A DNA stretch of 64,000 nucleotides from Pseudomonas sp. (lineage in GTDB: Bacteria; Pseudomonadota; Gammaproteobacteria; Pseudomonadales; Pseudomonadaceae), in assembly GCA_030699825.1 (NCBI GenBank), contig JAUYKV010000053.1, forward strand, positions 1 to 64,000. The letters are read 5' to 3'. The notes below the pieces were generated by a model that was given only the letters and a program-made list of their open reading frames with translations, had not been told where the DNA came from and searched no databases. The position numbers and the translations under genes were made by a program. Positions 44,288-52,522 of the stretch are shown here, in pieces. The first letter of the stretch is position 1. The number at the start of each line of letters is the position of its first letter.

Positions 44288-45299
44288 GGTCCGTAGAACC
44301 CCGCGTCGGGCAGGCGGCCGCCGATGGCCTGCGGGTTGTGCTCACCGAGCATCCGGTACAGGGCTTCCAGCTGCGCCCGCACTGCATGGGCCGGACGGCT
44401 GTCGAGGCGGGTGGCGCGGATCGAGGCCTCTATGGCCGCCACCGGCAGGTGCGGCAAATGCCGATGCACCAGTTCGGCGCAGGCCCGCGGGTCGTCCGTG
44501 CACCAGCGCGCCAAAGGGCATAGGCACGTTCCACCGCCTGGCTCAGCTCAAGCTTGCGCGCGGCACTGGCGCTGGCCATCAGGCCCGCCTGGGGCAGCTC
44601 GGGCTGACCGGGAAATGCCTGGCCCCAGGCCGCTTCCAGGCTCTGCGCGCGGTACAGCGGTGCGCCGCCCTGCTGCTGGTTGCGCCACAGCAGCAGCGAC
44701 ACCGCCGGCTCGACCAGCAGCACGTTGTCGACCTGCCCGGCCAGCAGCAGCGCCTGCGCATCCAGACTGTCGCGCACATGGCGCAGGCGCAGGTCGCGAC
44801 CGGCCTGCAGGCCATGGCCGCGCAGCAGTTCGTTGACCAGCAGCGCCGGCAGGTCGCGCTGGTACGGCAACAGCAACTCCTTGCCGGCCAGATCGGCGAA
44901 GCCCTTGACCTGCGGATCACGGCTGACCAGCCAGAGGATGCCCCACACCGAGATGTTCAACAGACGCACCGGCTGGCCGCGGTTGGCCAGCAGCGCCGGC
45001 AGGTTGCTCGGCGCCGCGGTGAAATCGATCGCGTCGTTGGCCAGCAGCACACGCAGCTGATCCGGGTTCTGCCAGAGGCGGAACTCGACGCGCTCGGCAT
45101 GTTCAGCCAGCGCCCCGCTGTCGACCATGTGCAGCAAGGGGAAGCTCACCACGGCGGCGGGACCGGCCAGGCGCACGACTTCCTCGCGCGGCGGCGCGGC
45201 GTTGCTGTGCAGGCTGAGGGATAGGAGCATCAGCCCGGTCACGCTGAGGCTCAGGCGGCGAACGCAATTGATGCTAATGCGAACTAGACTTATCTTCAT
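44284..45299 (-). pseudogene. ABC transporter substrate-binding protein, NitT/TauT type, frameshifted near the 3' end
   Basis: From ATG 45299 the product has a signal peptide (to about HSNAAPP) and a type-II periplasmic binding fold (VVRLAGPAAVVSFPLLHM, DFTAAPSNLPALLANRG, LRHVRDSLDAQALLLAGQVD). At 44511-44516 one base appears to be lost in a short C/A run: the frame goes to a premature stop at 44430, while the next frame continues with ARWCTDDPRACAELVHRHLP to GFYGP and a stop at 44284 that overlaps the permease start. About 75 C-terminal residues are affected. It may be a real mutation or a sequencing error. Confidence 0.75.
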
Positions 45300-45333
45300 T
45301 CGCAAATATTCGCAGCCGTCACGAGATTCGCAC
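45300..45333. promoter_or_regulatory. 34-bp divergent control region with TTCGCA repeats
   Basis: Only 34 bp separate the two divergent start codons. The stretch 45298-45315 contains attcgcaaatattcgcag, a direct repeat of attcgca, with another attcgca at 45326. The promoters must overlap coding DNA, so the regulator gene and the importer operon are probably co-regulated. Confidence 0.45.
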
Positions 45334-46047
45334 ATGACAAATATCAAGTCACCGACCAATCGGCTCGCTGCCGTGCGGATGTTGCGCGCTCATGTGCTAT
45401 TCGCCGACCTGCCCGAAGCACTCTTTACGCCGCTGTTTGGTTCGCATAGCGGGCAAGAGGCCGCAGCTGGTGAACTGCTGTTCCACGAAGGCGATCGAGC
45501 CGATCACTTCCTGCTGGTGCAACAGGGCTGCATCGAGATGTTCAGGTTCACCGTCGATGGCGAGGAACGGGTGTTCCATCTGTTCGACAGCGGTCAACTG
45601 GTCGGCGACGCCGCGATGTTCATGGCCCACGGTCGCTACCCGATGAATGCCAGAGCCCAATGCGCCACCGTGGCCTATCGCTTGAGTCGCGCGGCCTTGC
45701 GCTGTGCCTGCGAGCACCATCCGCCGCTGGCCATGCGCCTGCTGGAAAGTTTCAGCCAGCGCCTCTATCGGCACGTCAATGAAGTCGACTGGCTTACTTC
45801 CAGTTCGGCTGCGCAACGGCTGGCGGCCTACCTGTTGAATCTGCAGCAGCATCAGGGCGACCCCATCTACTTGCCGATCAACCAGCGCCAGCTGGCTGGT
45901 CATCTGGGCATACGCGCGGAGTCGTTGAGCAGAATGTTCTCCGAATGGCAGCAACGCAGCCTGGTGCGAGGACGTCAGCGTACCTGGCAGCTATGCGACC
46001 TCAACCACCTGCGGCAGCTGGCGAGCGCCGCCACCCGCACCTTCTGA
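45334..46047 (+). CDS. DNR-type Crp/Fnr regulator (paralogue 3)
   Basis: The 237-aa protein has a sensor domain (FHEGDRADHFLLVQQGCIEMF), a dimer helix (LYRHVNEVDWLTS) and a winged helix with recognition segment IRAESLSRMFSEW. No FNR-type Cys cluster is seen. The recognition helix differs from that of dnr (Ala-Glu-Ser in place of Pro-Glu-Thr), so its DNA site may differ from TTGAT-N4-ATCAA. Divergent position suggests it controls the ABC/TonB operon. Confidence 0.83.
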   Translation: MTNIKSPTNRLAAVRMLRAHVLFADLPEALFTPLFGSHSGQEAAAGELLFHEGDRADHFLLVQQGCIEMFRFTVDGEERVFHLFDSGQLVGDAAMFMAHGRYPMNARAQCATVAYRLSRAALRCACEHHPPLAMRLLESFSQRLYRHVNEVDWLTSSSAAQRLAAYLLNLQQHQGDPIYLPINQRQLAGHLGIRAESLSRMFSEWQQRSLVRGRQRTWQLCDLNHLRQLASAATRTF

Positions 46048-46138
46048 GCAGTGCCGCGACGCTGTAAGGGTTAGCTGTTTATTTGGCAGGTTCAAGAGTC
46101 TGCAGGCAGGGGCCGTCCTGTTGAGCTTTCCGCGCCGC

Positions 46139-46582
46139 TCACCAGGTCAGATAGAACATGCCCTTGGCCAGCAATACGATGCCGATCATATGGGTGAACA
46201 GGCTGACATGAATGATGCGCAGATAGCGCGCAGTCATGCGCTTGCTCCTGAACAGCCACATGGCGCTGAAAAAATGCCCGAGCACGCTGGTGGCGAGCAT
46301 GATCTTCAGGGTCAGCAGGGTATTGAAGGACGACGCCAGCGGCGCGCCCAGCGCTGGCAGATAACGCAGCCAGAGCATGCCCAGGCCGGCGCCGAACAGC
46401 GTCAGCAACACCCAGGGCATCAATTGCCGGGCGCGCCGACCGATGCCCTGCTCGATCAGGCGCATGGCCTCGGCCGGCACATGCTTGCGCACGCTTTCCA
46501 GGATCAGTACTTCGAAGAACACCGTGCCGATGAAGATCAGCGCGGCGAACAGATGGAGGATCAGCAGGATCGGATAAATCAT
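46139..46582 (-). CDS. CopD-like four-helix membrane protein (copy 2)
   Basis: The 147-aa protein is closely similar along its length to copy 1 (42359-42802): same start ILHLFAALIFIGTVFFEVLI, same block ESVRKHVPAE, same C-terminus LLAKGMFYL. It lies 53 bp after nnrS copy 2 and ends the NorR-controlled operon. The 46048-46138 gap toward the convergent regulator gene holds no gene. Confidence 0.77.
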   Translation of the reverse strand: MIYPILLILHLFAALIFIGTVFFEVLILESVRKHVPAEAMRLIEQGIGRRARQLMPWVLLTLFGAGLGMLWLRYLPALGAPLASSFNTLLTLKIMLATSVLGHFFSAMWLFRSKRMTARYLRIIHVSLFTHMIGIVLLAKGMFYLTW

Positions 46583-46635
46583 CGGCTACTCGGCAGGCAA
46601 GGCAACAGTTGGCAAGGCATGATCCACATCCGCAT

Positions 46636-47826
46636 TCATCCCGGATGTCCATCCACACGGGCACTGCACAGCATCGGACCATAGCGCCAGGCGAACAGGA
46701 CAAAGGCCAGACTCCAGCACGCGGCCGCCGCCCACAGGCCCCAGAACGGCCAGACCTCGATCAAGCCAACGCGAAACAGGCCGGCCAACTGCAGCAGGAT
46801 GAAGGCCAGGGTCATCCCGCCCGGCGGCGTCAGCGGGCGACCGGTATGACCCAGGCTGACACGGGCGACCATGGCCAGGATCAAGCCGCCCATGGCCCCG
46901 ACGGTCAGGGCATGCAGCGGCTGGCTCAGATTGTTCAGCAGGCCCAGATGCCACAGCGCCATGCCCAGGCAGGCCAGGCCCAGCCAGGCATAGGCCAGGT
47001 GCAGCGACCAGAGCAGGGGTACCCGCCACATGCCCGGATCATGCCAGCGCGCCAGACGCAGCAGATGACCGACCGCGAGCAGCGCGAACAGCAGACCGAT
47101 CCAGGCGTTGGCCTGCAGGGCGATGCCGGCGGCATACAGAATGGCGACCAGGGCCGAGCCCAGCAGCAACAGCAGGTCGAACCATGGCCAGGGCTTGACG
47201 CCCTCCACTCGCCCCAGCCCGCGTTGGGTGAAGAAGGGAATCACCCGTCCGCCGATCAGCCCCATCATCGCGGCCACCAGCCAGACCCCGGCCAGTACGC
47301 CCTGACGCTGTAGTACCTCGCTGGCACTGGCCAGCCCGACCATGGCGAGCGCATCGGCGGCCGCCAGCAGCAGCAAGACCGCGACAATCGGGTAATTGCG
47401 TTTCTGCCTGGCCTGCCACAGCGCGCGCGCCATCACCGCCGCCACCGCCAGCGGGAACGCCAACTCCAGCACGACCAGCACGGGCAACGGCAGATCGCTC
47501 AGCCAGGCCACCCGTGCCGCCAGCCAGAGCAGCGCCAGTAGCGTCAGCGGACGACCCTGCAGCCCCGGCTGGCCGGTCCAGGTCTGCACCGCAGACAACA
47601 GAAAACCGGCGATGATCGCCAGGGCGAAACCGAACAGCAGCTCATGCCGATGCCAGGCCAGCCAGCCGCCGGCCGGCTGCCACTCGCCAAGCCAGCCGCT
47701 CAGCGCCGCCAGCCACAGCGGCACGGCCAACAGCGCGAGCAGGCAGCCACCGAGAAAGAACGGGCGAAACCCCAGGCGCCATAGCGGGGTGATTGCCAAT
47801 GCCTTGCGGCGGTCAAGTACTTGCAT
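46636..47826 (-). CDS. nnrS: NnrS family heme-copper membrane protein (copy 2)
   Basis: The 396-aa protein has 12 helices and starts MQVLDRRKALAITPLWRLGF; AAGGAA precedes the ATG. Family blocks WHRHELLFGFALAIIAGFLL and GGRVIPFFTQRGLGR match copy 1. It is the third gene of a NorR-dependent operon and so probably the NO-induced copy, while copy 1 has a DNR-like box. Confidence 0.93.
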   Translation of the reverse strand: MQVLDRRKALAITPLWRLGFRPFFLGGCLLALLAVPLWLAALSGWLGEWQPAGGWLAWHRHELLFGFALAIIAGFLLSAVQTWTGQPGLQGRPLTLLALLWLAARVAWLSDLPLPVLVVLELAFPLAVAAVMARALWQARQKRNYPIVAVLLLLAAADALAMVGLASASEVLQRQGVLAGVWLVAAMMGLIGGRVIPFFTQRGLGRVEGVKPWPWFDLLLLLGSALVAILYAAGIALQANAWIGLLFALLAVGHLLRLARWHDPGMWRVPLLWSLHLAYAWLGLACLGMALWHLGLLNNLSQPLHALTVGAMGGLILAMVARVSLGHTGRPLTPPGGMTLAFILLQLAGLFRVGLIEVWPFWGLWAAAACWSLAFVLFAWRYGPMLCSARVDGHPG

Positions 47827-47860
47827 GGTGCAGTTCCTTTAAATGGTCCATCGGCTCGAC

Positions 47861-48034
47861 TTACTCAGCCAGCACGCCGGCAACCAGGCCCAGCAACAAC
47901 AGGCCCAGCAGCGACCAACGACAGTTCAAGCGCGAGCATGCACCAGCAATGGCCGCCTGTCGCCCGCGGCGAGCAAGATGCGCCGCAAAACACTCGGCGC
48001 CCTGCTCGAGATTACCCGTCACGACTTCAAACAT
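47861..48034 (-). CDS. 57-aa membrane protein in the nnrS operon
   Basis: ATG 48034 follows AAAGGAGCAATTGTT, a strong ribosome-binding site. The product has a polar N-terminus with Cys (GAECFAAHLARRG, then AGACSRLNCRW) and one C-terminal helix (about 39-55). I recognise no family. It sits 34 bp before nnrS and 97 bp after the glycine-zipper gene. Confidence 0.6.
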   Translation of the reverse strand: MFEVVTGNLEQGAECFAAHLARRGRQAAIAGACSRLNCRWSLLGLLLLGLVAGVLAE

Positions 48035-48131
48035 AACAATTGCTCCTTTGCTGCAACAGCCTCTGGCCATCACTGGCCTTACCCTGTCGAATGGACCCCA
48101 CCTGCATGGCCCGTCCTGCCACTTTTGCCCC

Positions 48132-48482
48132 TCAGTGGCTTGCGTGCAAACGGCCCGCCTGACGGGTCACCCGATCGCCCGCGCGAAACTGCGCATTCGG
48201 CGAGCGCACGGTCGCTTCCTCGCCTTGCGCGGTCCTGACCACATAGGCGCGCTGGCTCAAACCGCTGACCTGCTGAACCTCCTTTCCGGCAAACAGGCCG
48301 ATGCCCGCACCAACCAGGGCGCCCAGCGGACCGCCGGCGGCGCCGCCTATCAGCACGCCGCTGAGCCCGCCATAGAGGGCACCTACGCTGTTATCGGGGG
48401 TTTCCTTGATCACTTCGTCGGCCTGCGCAGCGGCAGCGCCGAGTAACGCCAAACTGAGGAAAAACACGCTGAATAATTTCAT
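48132..48482 (-). CDS. Glycine-zipper outer-membrane protein of the NorR-dependent nnrS operon
   Basis: The 116-aa protein has a signal peptide (cleaved after AQA) and a glycine-zipper segment (about 37-67: GGLSGVLIGGAAGGPLGALV, GAGIGLFAGK), then a small SH3-like tail with SPNAQFRAGDRV, as in SlyB/17-kDa antigen-type proteins. It may oligomerise in or under the outer membrane. No lipobox Cys is visible. It is first in the operon behind a three-site NorR enhancer, so it should be NO-induced. Confidence 0.75.
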   Translation of the reverse strand: MKLFSVFFLSLALLGAAAAQADEVIKETPDNSVGALYGGLSGVLIGGAAGGPLGALVGAGIGLFAGKEVQQVSGLSQRAYVVRTAQGEEATVRSPNAQFRAGDRVTRQAGRLHASH

Positions 48483-48522
48483 GACTCGCTCCGACTGATT
48501 GATTCGCTCAATCATTATCAAT

Positions 48523-48537
48523 CCAGAAATCGTGCCA
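48523..48537 (-). promoter_or_regulatory. Sigma-54 promoter of the glycine-zipper/nnrS operon
   Basis: On the minus strand TGGCACGATTTCTGG has a perfect -24 half and a weak -12 half (CTGG for TTGC). The position, exactly 40 bp from the last NorR site, supports it. Transcription would start near 48511. Confidence 0.65.
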
Positions 48538-48577
48538 ACATTTAAACAGTTATATATCAGTAACTTATAAATTCAGT

Positions 48578-48633
48578 GGTATATAAAACCCGAGAATGCA
48601 TGGTACTTTAAACCCTATAAAGTCCAAATAACT
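48578..48633 (-). promoter_or_regulatory. Three NorR enhancer sites (locus 3)
   Basis: GT-N7-AC sites lie at 48621-48633 (agtccaaataact), 48602-48614 (ggtactttaaacc) and 48578-48590 (ggtatataaaacc), spaced 19 and 24 bp. The geometry equals loci 1 and 2 in mirror image. The stretch 48634-48808 contains no gene. Confidence 0.8.
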
Positions 48634-48808
48634 ACATTGCCACAAGGCATGGCGACAGACGCGTGGGAACACTGCCCCAGGTGCATGAGCACCCTGCAGG
48701 CCAAGTATCGATAGGAGGCGCAGCACCCGAAGGTGCTTACGGGGGAAGGAGGCTCAGCCCCCCTGAGCCGCGCGCATGGCAACGCGTGGCCGGGACAGGC
48801 TGGCGCAA

Positions 48809-49825
48809 TCAGGGCAGAACCAGCACCACTCGCCCGCGATTCGGGCAGGTCTCCATGTAGCGATGCGCCGCGATGAAGTCATCGAAGCTAAACACCTTGT
48901 CGATGACCGGCGTGAGCAAGTGATCCGCGGTCAACTGATTGATGTGTTGCAAGGCACGTTGTACCGCTTCCTGATTGGGCTCGATGCCCAGTTCCGGGTG
49001 ACCGGTGAAGTCGAGCACGCAGTGGCGGAAAAACTGCATGTGTTTCTTGAACGCGGCGCATGCCGGAAAGGCCGTGTCGTTGCCACCGTTGACGCCACAC
49101 ATGATCAGCTTGCCGCGTGGCGCGGCGACATCGCCGAGCAACTTCATCTGCTGCCCGGCGCACTGGTCGAGAATCACCTCGACCCCCTTGCCGTCGGTAT
49201 AGCGTTCGATTTCCAGGACCAGATCCTGCTCTTCGGTGACCACCACCTTGTCGGCGCCCAACTCGCGCAGGAACTCGCGGTTAGCCGCTTCGCTGGTCGA
49301 GGCGATGACCGTGGCGCCCAGCGCCTTGGCCAGTTGCACGGTCTGCGGCGCCAGGCAATGGCTGGCCTCGGTGATCAACACATGCTGGCCGGGTTGCAGC
49401 TTGGACAGGTCGACCAGAGCGAAATAGGCGAACAGCAAGGCGGTGTAATGCACGCTGGCTTGCAGCGGTGACAACACCTGCGGATAACGGGTCAGGGCGT
49501 AACGAGGCATCAGCACCAGATCGCCCCAGGTCGGGTAGCGATTGGCAGTGCCGGCCGGGAAGCTGGCGACCGGGGTACCGAGTTCGAGGTCGTCGACGCC
49601 CTCGCCCAGCGCCTCGATGGTGCCGGCCAGTTCGCTGCCCATGCCGGCCGGCAAGTGGGCTTGCTCGGCGGCCAGATTCTGCCGCCATAGTACATCGCTC
49701 CAACTCAGGCCTACGGCCTGGACGCGCACCAGTACCTCGCCCGGGCCAGGTGTCGGGGTGGGCAACTCTTCAAGCTGAAGAACATCGGCGTCGCCAAATT
49801 TATGGAAACGGATCATATGGGACAT
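48809..49825 (-). CDS. mexS: MexS-like zinc-free MDR oxidoreductase
   Basis: This 338-aa quinone-oxidoreductase-type protein of the medium-chain dehydrogenase family has cofactor motif ALGATVIASTSEAA and the MexS-specific VLITEASHCLAPQTVQLAK. It is divergent from mexT, as in P. aeruginosa. MexS detoxifies electrophilic metabolites, and its loss activates MexT. GAGGT precedes ATG 49825. Confidence 0.88.
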   Translation of the reverse strand: MSHMIRFHKFGDADVLQLEELPTPTPGPGEVLVRVQAVGLSWSDVLWRQNLAAEQAHLPAGMGSELAGTIEALGEGVDDLELGTPVASFPAGTANRYPTWGDLVLMPRYALTRYPQVLSPLQASVHYTALLFAYFALVDLSKLQPGQHVLITEASHCLAPQTVQLAKALGATVIASTSEAANREFLRELGADKVVVTEEQDLVLEIERYTDGKGVEVILDQCAGQQMKLLGDVAAPRGKLIMCGVNGGNDTAFPACAAFKKHMQFFRHCVLDFTGHPELGIEPNQEAVQRALQHINQLTADHLLTPVIDKVFSFDDFIAAHRYMETCPNRGRVVLVLP

Positions 49826-50078
49826 CGTTACCTCAAACTCTGATCACGAATTGACACTTCTATGACTGTGGACTCTATCCGCTGATGTCCGGCAACACCA
49901 CCCGCCGCCATTGATAGTCGTCATTCCTGGCAGTGATTGTCGGCTTTCCTTATCAGCCGTACAGCTCGTACTATTGCCCGGCGAAGGCTCTCATTGGCAG
50001 CACTGTGCATAACCCCTGGCAAGGGCAACCTACCACGCCTGATCGCATCAAGGCCGCTTCTCTTCGAATGGTAACCGG

Positions 50079-50993
50079 ATGAACCGTAACGACCTGCGCC
50101 GCCTCGATCTCAACCTGCTGATCGTGTTCGAGACATTGATGCACGAGCGCAGCGTCACCCGCGCGGCGGAGAAACTGTTTCTCGGCCAGCCGGCGATCAG
50201 CGCCGCCCTCGCCCGCCTGCGCAGCCTGTTCGACGACCCACTGTTCGTGCGCACCGGCCGCAGCATGGAACCAACCGCCCGCGCCCAGGAGATCTTCGCC
50301 CTGCTCTCGCCGGCGCTGGACTCGATCTCCACCGCGGTCAGTCGCGCCGCCGACTTCGATCCGGCAACCAGTACCGCGGTGTTTCGTGTCGGCCTCTCGG
50401 ATGACGTCGAGTTCGCCCTGCTGCCCGCTCTGCTCCGGCGCCTGCGCGCCGAGGCGCCCGGGGTGGTGCTGGTGGTGCGGCGGGCCAACTACCTGTTGAT
50501 GCCCAACCTGCTGGCCTCCGGCGAAATCTCAGTGGGCGTCAGCTACACCGAGGAGCTGCCGGCCAACGCCAAACGCAAGACCCTGCGCCGCAGCAAACCC
50601 AAGCTGCTGCGCGCCGACTCGGTACCGGGGACTCTGAGCCTCGACGACTATTGCGCCAGGCCGCATGCGCTGGTGTCCTTTGCCGGCGACCTCAACGGTT
50701 TTATCGACGAGCAACTGTTGGAGATGGGCCGCAGCCGCAAGGTGGTGCTGGCGGTCCCGCAGTTCAATGGCCTGGGGACCTTGCTGGCCGGCACCGACCT
50801 GGTCTCGGTGGTGCCGGACTATACCGCCGCCGCCTTGACCGCCGCCGGTGGCTTGCGCGCCGAGGACTTGCCCCTCGAGACCCGCAGCTTCGAGATGTCC
50901 ATGGCCTGGCGCGGCGCCCAGGACAACGACCCCGCCGAGCGCTGGCTGCGCTCGCGGCTCCAGATGTTCTGCGGCGACCCGGACAGCCTGTAA
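50079..50993 (+). CDS. mexT: MexT, LysR-family activator of mexEF-oprN
   Basis: The 304-aa protein has an N-terminal winged helix (MNRNDLRRLDLNLLIVFETL, RAAEKLFLGQPAISAALARL) and a regulatory domain with VRRANYLLMPNLLASGEISV. The similarity to MexT is very high. It activates mexEF-oprN in response to redox or nitrosative electrophilic stress. No frameshifting repeat of the kind seen in inactive P. aeruginosa mexT alleles is apparent; the frame is open. Confidence 0.92.
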   Translation: MNRNDLRRLDLNLLIVFETLMHERSVTRAAEKLFLGQPAISAALARLRSLFDDPLFVRTGRSMEPTARAQEIFALLSPALDSISTAVSRAADFDPATSTAVFRVGLSDDVEFALLPALLRRLRAEAPGVVLVVRRANYLLMPNLLASGEISVGVSYTEELPANAKRKTLRRSKPKLLRADSVPGTLSLDDYCARPHALVSFAGDLNGFIDEQLLEMGRSRKVVLAVPQFNGLGTLLAGTDLVSVVPDYTAAALTAAGGLRAEDLPLETRSFEMSMAWRGAQDNDPAERWLRSRLQMFCGDPDSL

Positions 50994-51034
50994 GCGCTGG
51001 ATATCGCCCGCACATCTAGCGATGTGGCCAAACC

Positions 51035-51121
51035 GTAGCCTGGATAAGCGCCAGCGCAATCCGGGGAAAGCCGCCGCATGTGCAACCGTACACGAATTGC
51101 GCCAAGGCTTATCCGGGCTAC
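51035..51121. repeat. Inverted intergenic repeat (gtagcctggataagcg type)
   Basis: gtagcctggataagcgccag and ggcttatccgggctac form the arms of a palindromic element often seen between genes in pseudomonads. A fragment lies at 23330-23380. Confidence 0.6.
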
Positions 51122-51167
51122 CTGTACGTTGCTCACATCCGCCTTTGTCGATACAAGCCCGCAAACC

Positions 51168-51182
51168 ATCATTCCGGCTGAT
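51168..51182. promoter_or_regulatory. Candidate MexT (LysR T-N11-A) site
   Basis: atcattccggctgat is an imperfect palindrome 87 bp before mexE, of the nod-box type used by MexT. Assignment by position only. Confidence 0.4.
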
Positions 51183-51268
51183 AGTTATCTTTGTAGCATT
51201 CGATTCGTTCCAGTCTGCACCGCGCCGCAGAATCCGCCCTTCTAAAACTTACTATGGCGGGGTCTCAC

Positions 51269-52510
51269 ATGGATCAGTCGAAGAAAACCCTCTGGCATTT
51301 TCCCTTGGCCCTGGCCGCCCTGATGATGCTCGGCGCCTGCGGCCAGGCTCCGGAAGCCACCAAACAGATGCCTGCGGCGCAGGTCAGTGTCGCCGAAGTC
51401 ATTGAACAGCCGATCAACGAATGGGATGAATTCACCGGGCGTCTGGAAGCCCCCGAATCGGTGGATGTCCGCCCGCGGGTCTCGGGCTTTATCGACCGGG
51501 TGGCGTTCGATGAGGGCAGCCTGGTGAAAAAAGGCGACCTGCTGTTCCAGATCGACCCGAGGCCGTTCGAGGCCGAGGTCAAGCGCCTCGAAGCCCAGTT
51601 GCAACAAGCCCGCGCCAGTCAGGCCCGCACGGTCAGCGAAGCCCGCCGCGGTGAACGTCTGCGCAAGAGCAATGCGATTTCTGCAGAACTGGCCGACGCC
51701 CGCGCCAGCGCCGCCCTGGAAGCCCAGGCGGTGGTCGCCGGCATCCAGGCCGAGCTGGACAATGCCCGCCTCAACCTGAGTTTCACCCGGGTCAGCGCGC
51801 CCATCGACGGCCGCGTCAGCCGCGCCGAAGTTACCGCCGGCAACCTGGTCAATGCAGGGCAAAGCCAGCTCACCTCGCTGGTCAGTACCGACAAGGTTTA
51901 CGCCTACTTCGACGCCGATGAGCGGGTGTTTCTCAAGTACGTCGAGCTGGCGCGCAAAGCCGGCGGCCAGACCCGCGATGCCAGCCCGGTTTATCTCGGC
52001 CTGTCCAGCGAAGAGGGTCACCCGCACCTGGGCCAATTGGATTTTCTCGACAACCAGGTCAACCCCAAGACCGGCACCATCCGTGGTCGCGCGGTGTTCG
52101 ATAACGCCAATGGCCAGTTCACCCCCGGGCTTTATGCCCGCCTGAAGCTGGTCGGCAGCAGCACCTACGCCGCCACCCTGATTCAGGACGTAGCCGTCGG
52201 CACCGACCTGGGCAAGAAATTCGTCCTGGTGCTCGGCGAGGATAACAGCGTGAATTACCGCGCCATCGAACTGGGGCCGAAGATGGAAGGCCTGCGCATC
52301 GTCCGCAGCGGCCTGGCCAAGGGCGAGAAGATCGTGGTCAACGGCCTGCAACGCGCCATGCCCGGTTCCATCGTCGAGCCGCAAAGCGTACCCATGGCCG
52401 ACGCGCCAACCCTGGCCGCCCTAAAACGGCAACGCCAAGCCGTCGAGCGGCGCAGCCCGACCAAGATCGTCGTAAAGAACGCGCCATCCCCTTCTACACC
52501 GCGCAGCTAA
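51269..52510 (+). CDS. mexE: MexE, RND efflux periplasmic adaptor lipoprotein
   Basis: The 413-aa protein has lipobox MLGACG, a coiled-coil hairpin (about 95-165), lipoyl and beta-barrel domains (SAPIDGRVSRAEVTAGNLV). It links MexF to OprN. ATG 51269 gives MDQSKKTLWHFPLAL, which aligns with MexE; the in-frame ATG 51254 has no ribosome-binding site. mexF starts 12 bp later. Confidence 0.94.
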   Translation: MDQSKKTLWHFPLALAALMMLGACGQAPEATKQMPAAQVSVAEVIEQPINEWDEFTGRLEAPESVDVRPRVSGFIDRVAFDEGSLVKKGDLLFQIDPRPFEAEVKRLEAQLQQARASQARTVSEARRGERLRKSNAISAELADARASAALEAQAVVAGIQAELDNARLNLSFTRVSAPIDGRVSRAEVTAGNLVNAGQSQLTSLVSTDKVYAYFDADERVFLKYVELARKAGGQTRDASPVYLGLSSEEGHPHLGQLDFLDNQVNPKTGTIRGRAVFDNANGQFTPGLYARLKLVGSSTYAATLIQDVAVGTDLGKKFVLVLGEDNSVNYRAIELGPKMEGLRIVRSGLAKGEKIVVNGLQRAMPGSIVEPQSVPMADAPTLAALKRQRQAVERRSPTKIVVKNAPSPSTPRS

Positions 52511-52522
52511 CGGGTCACGTCG

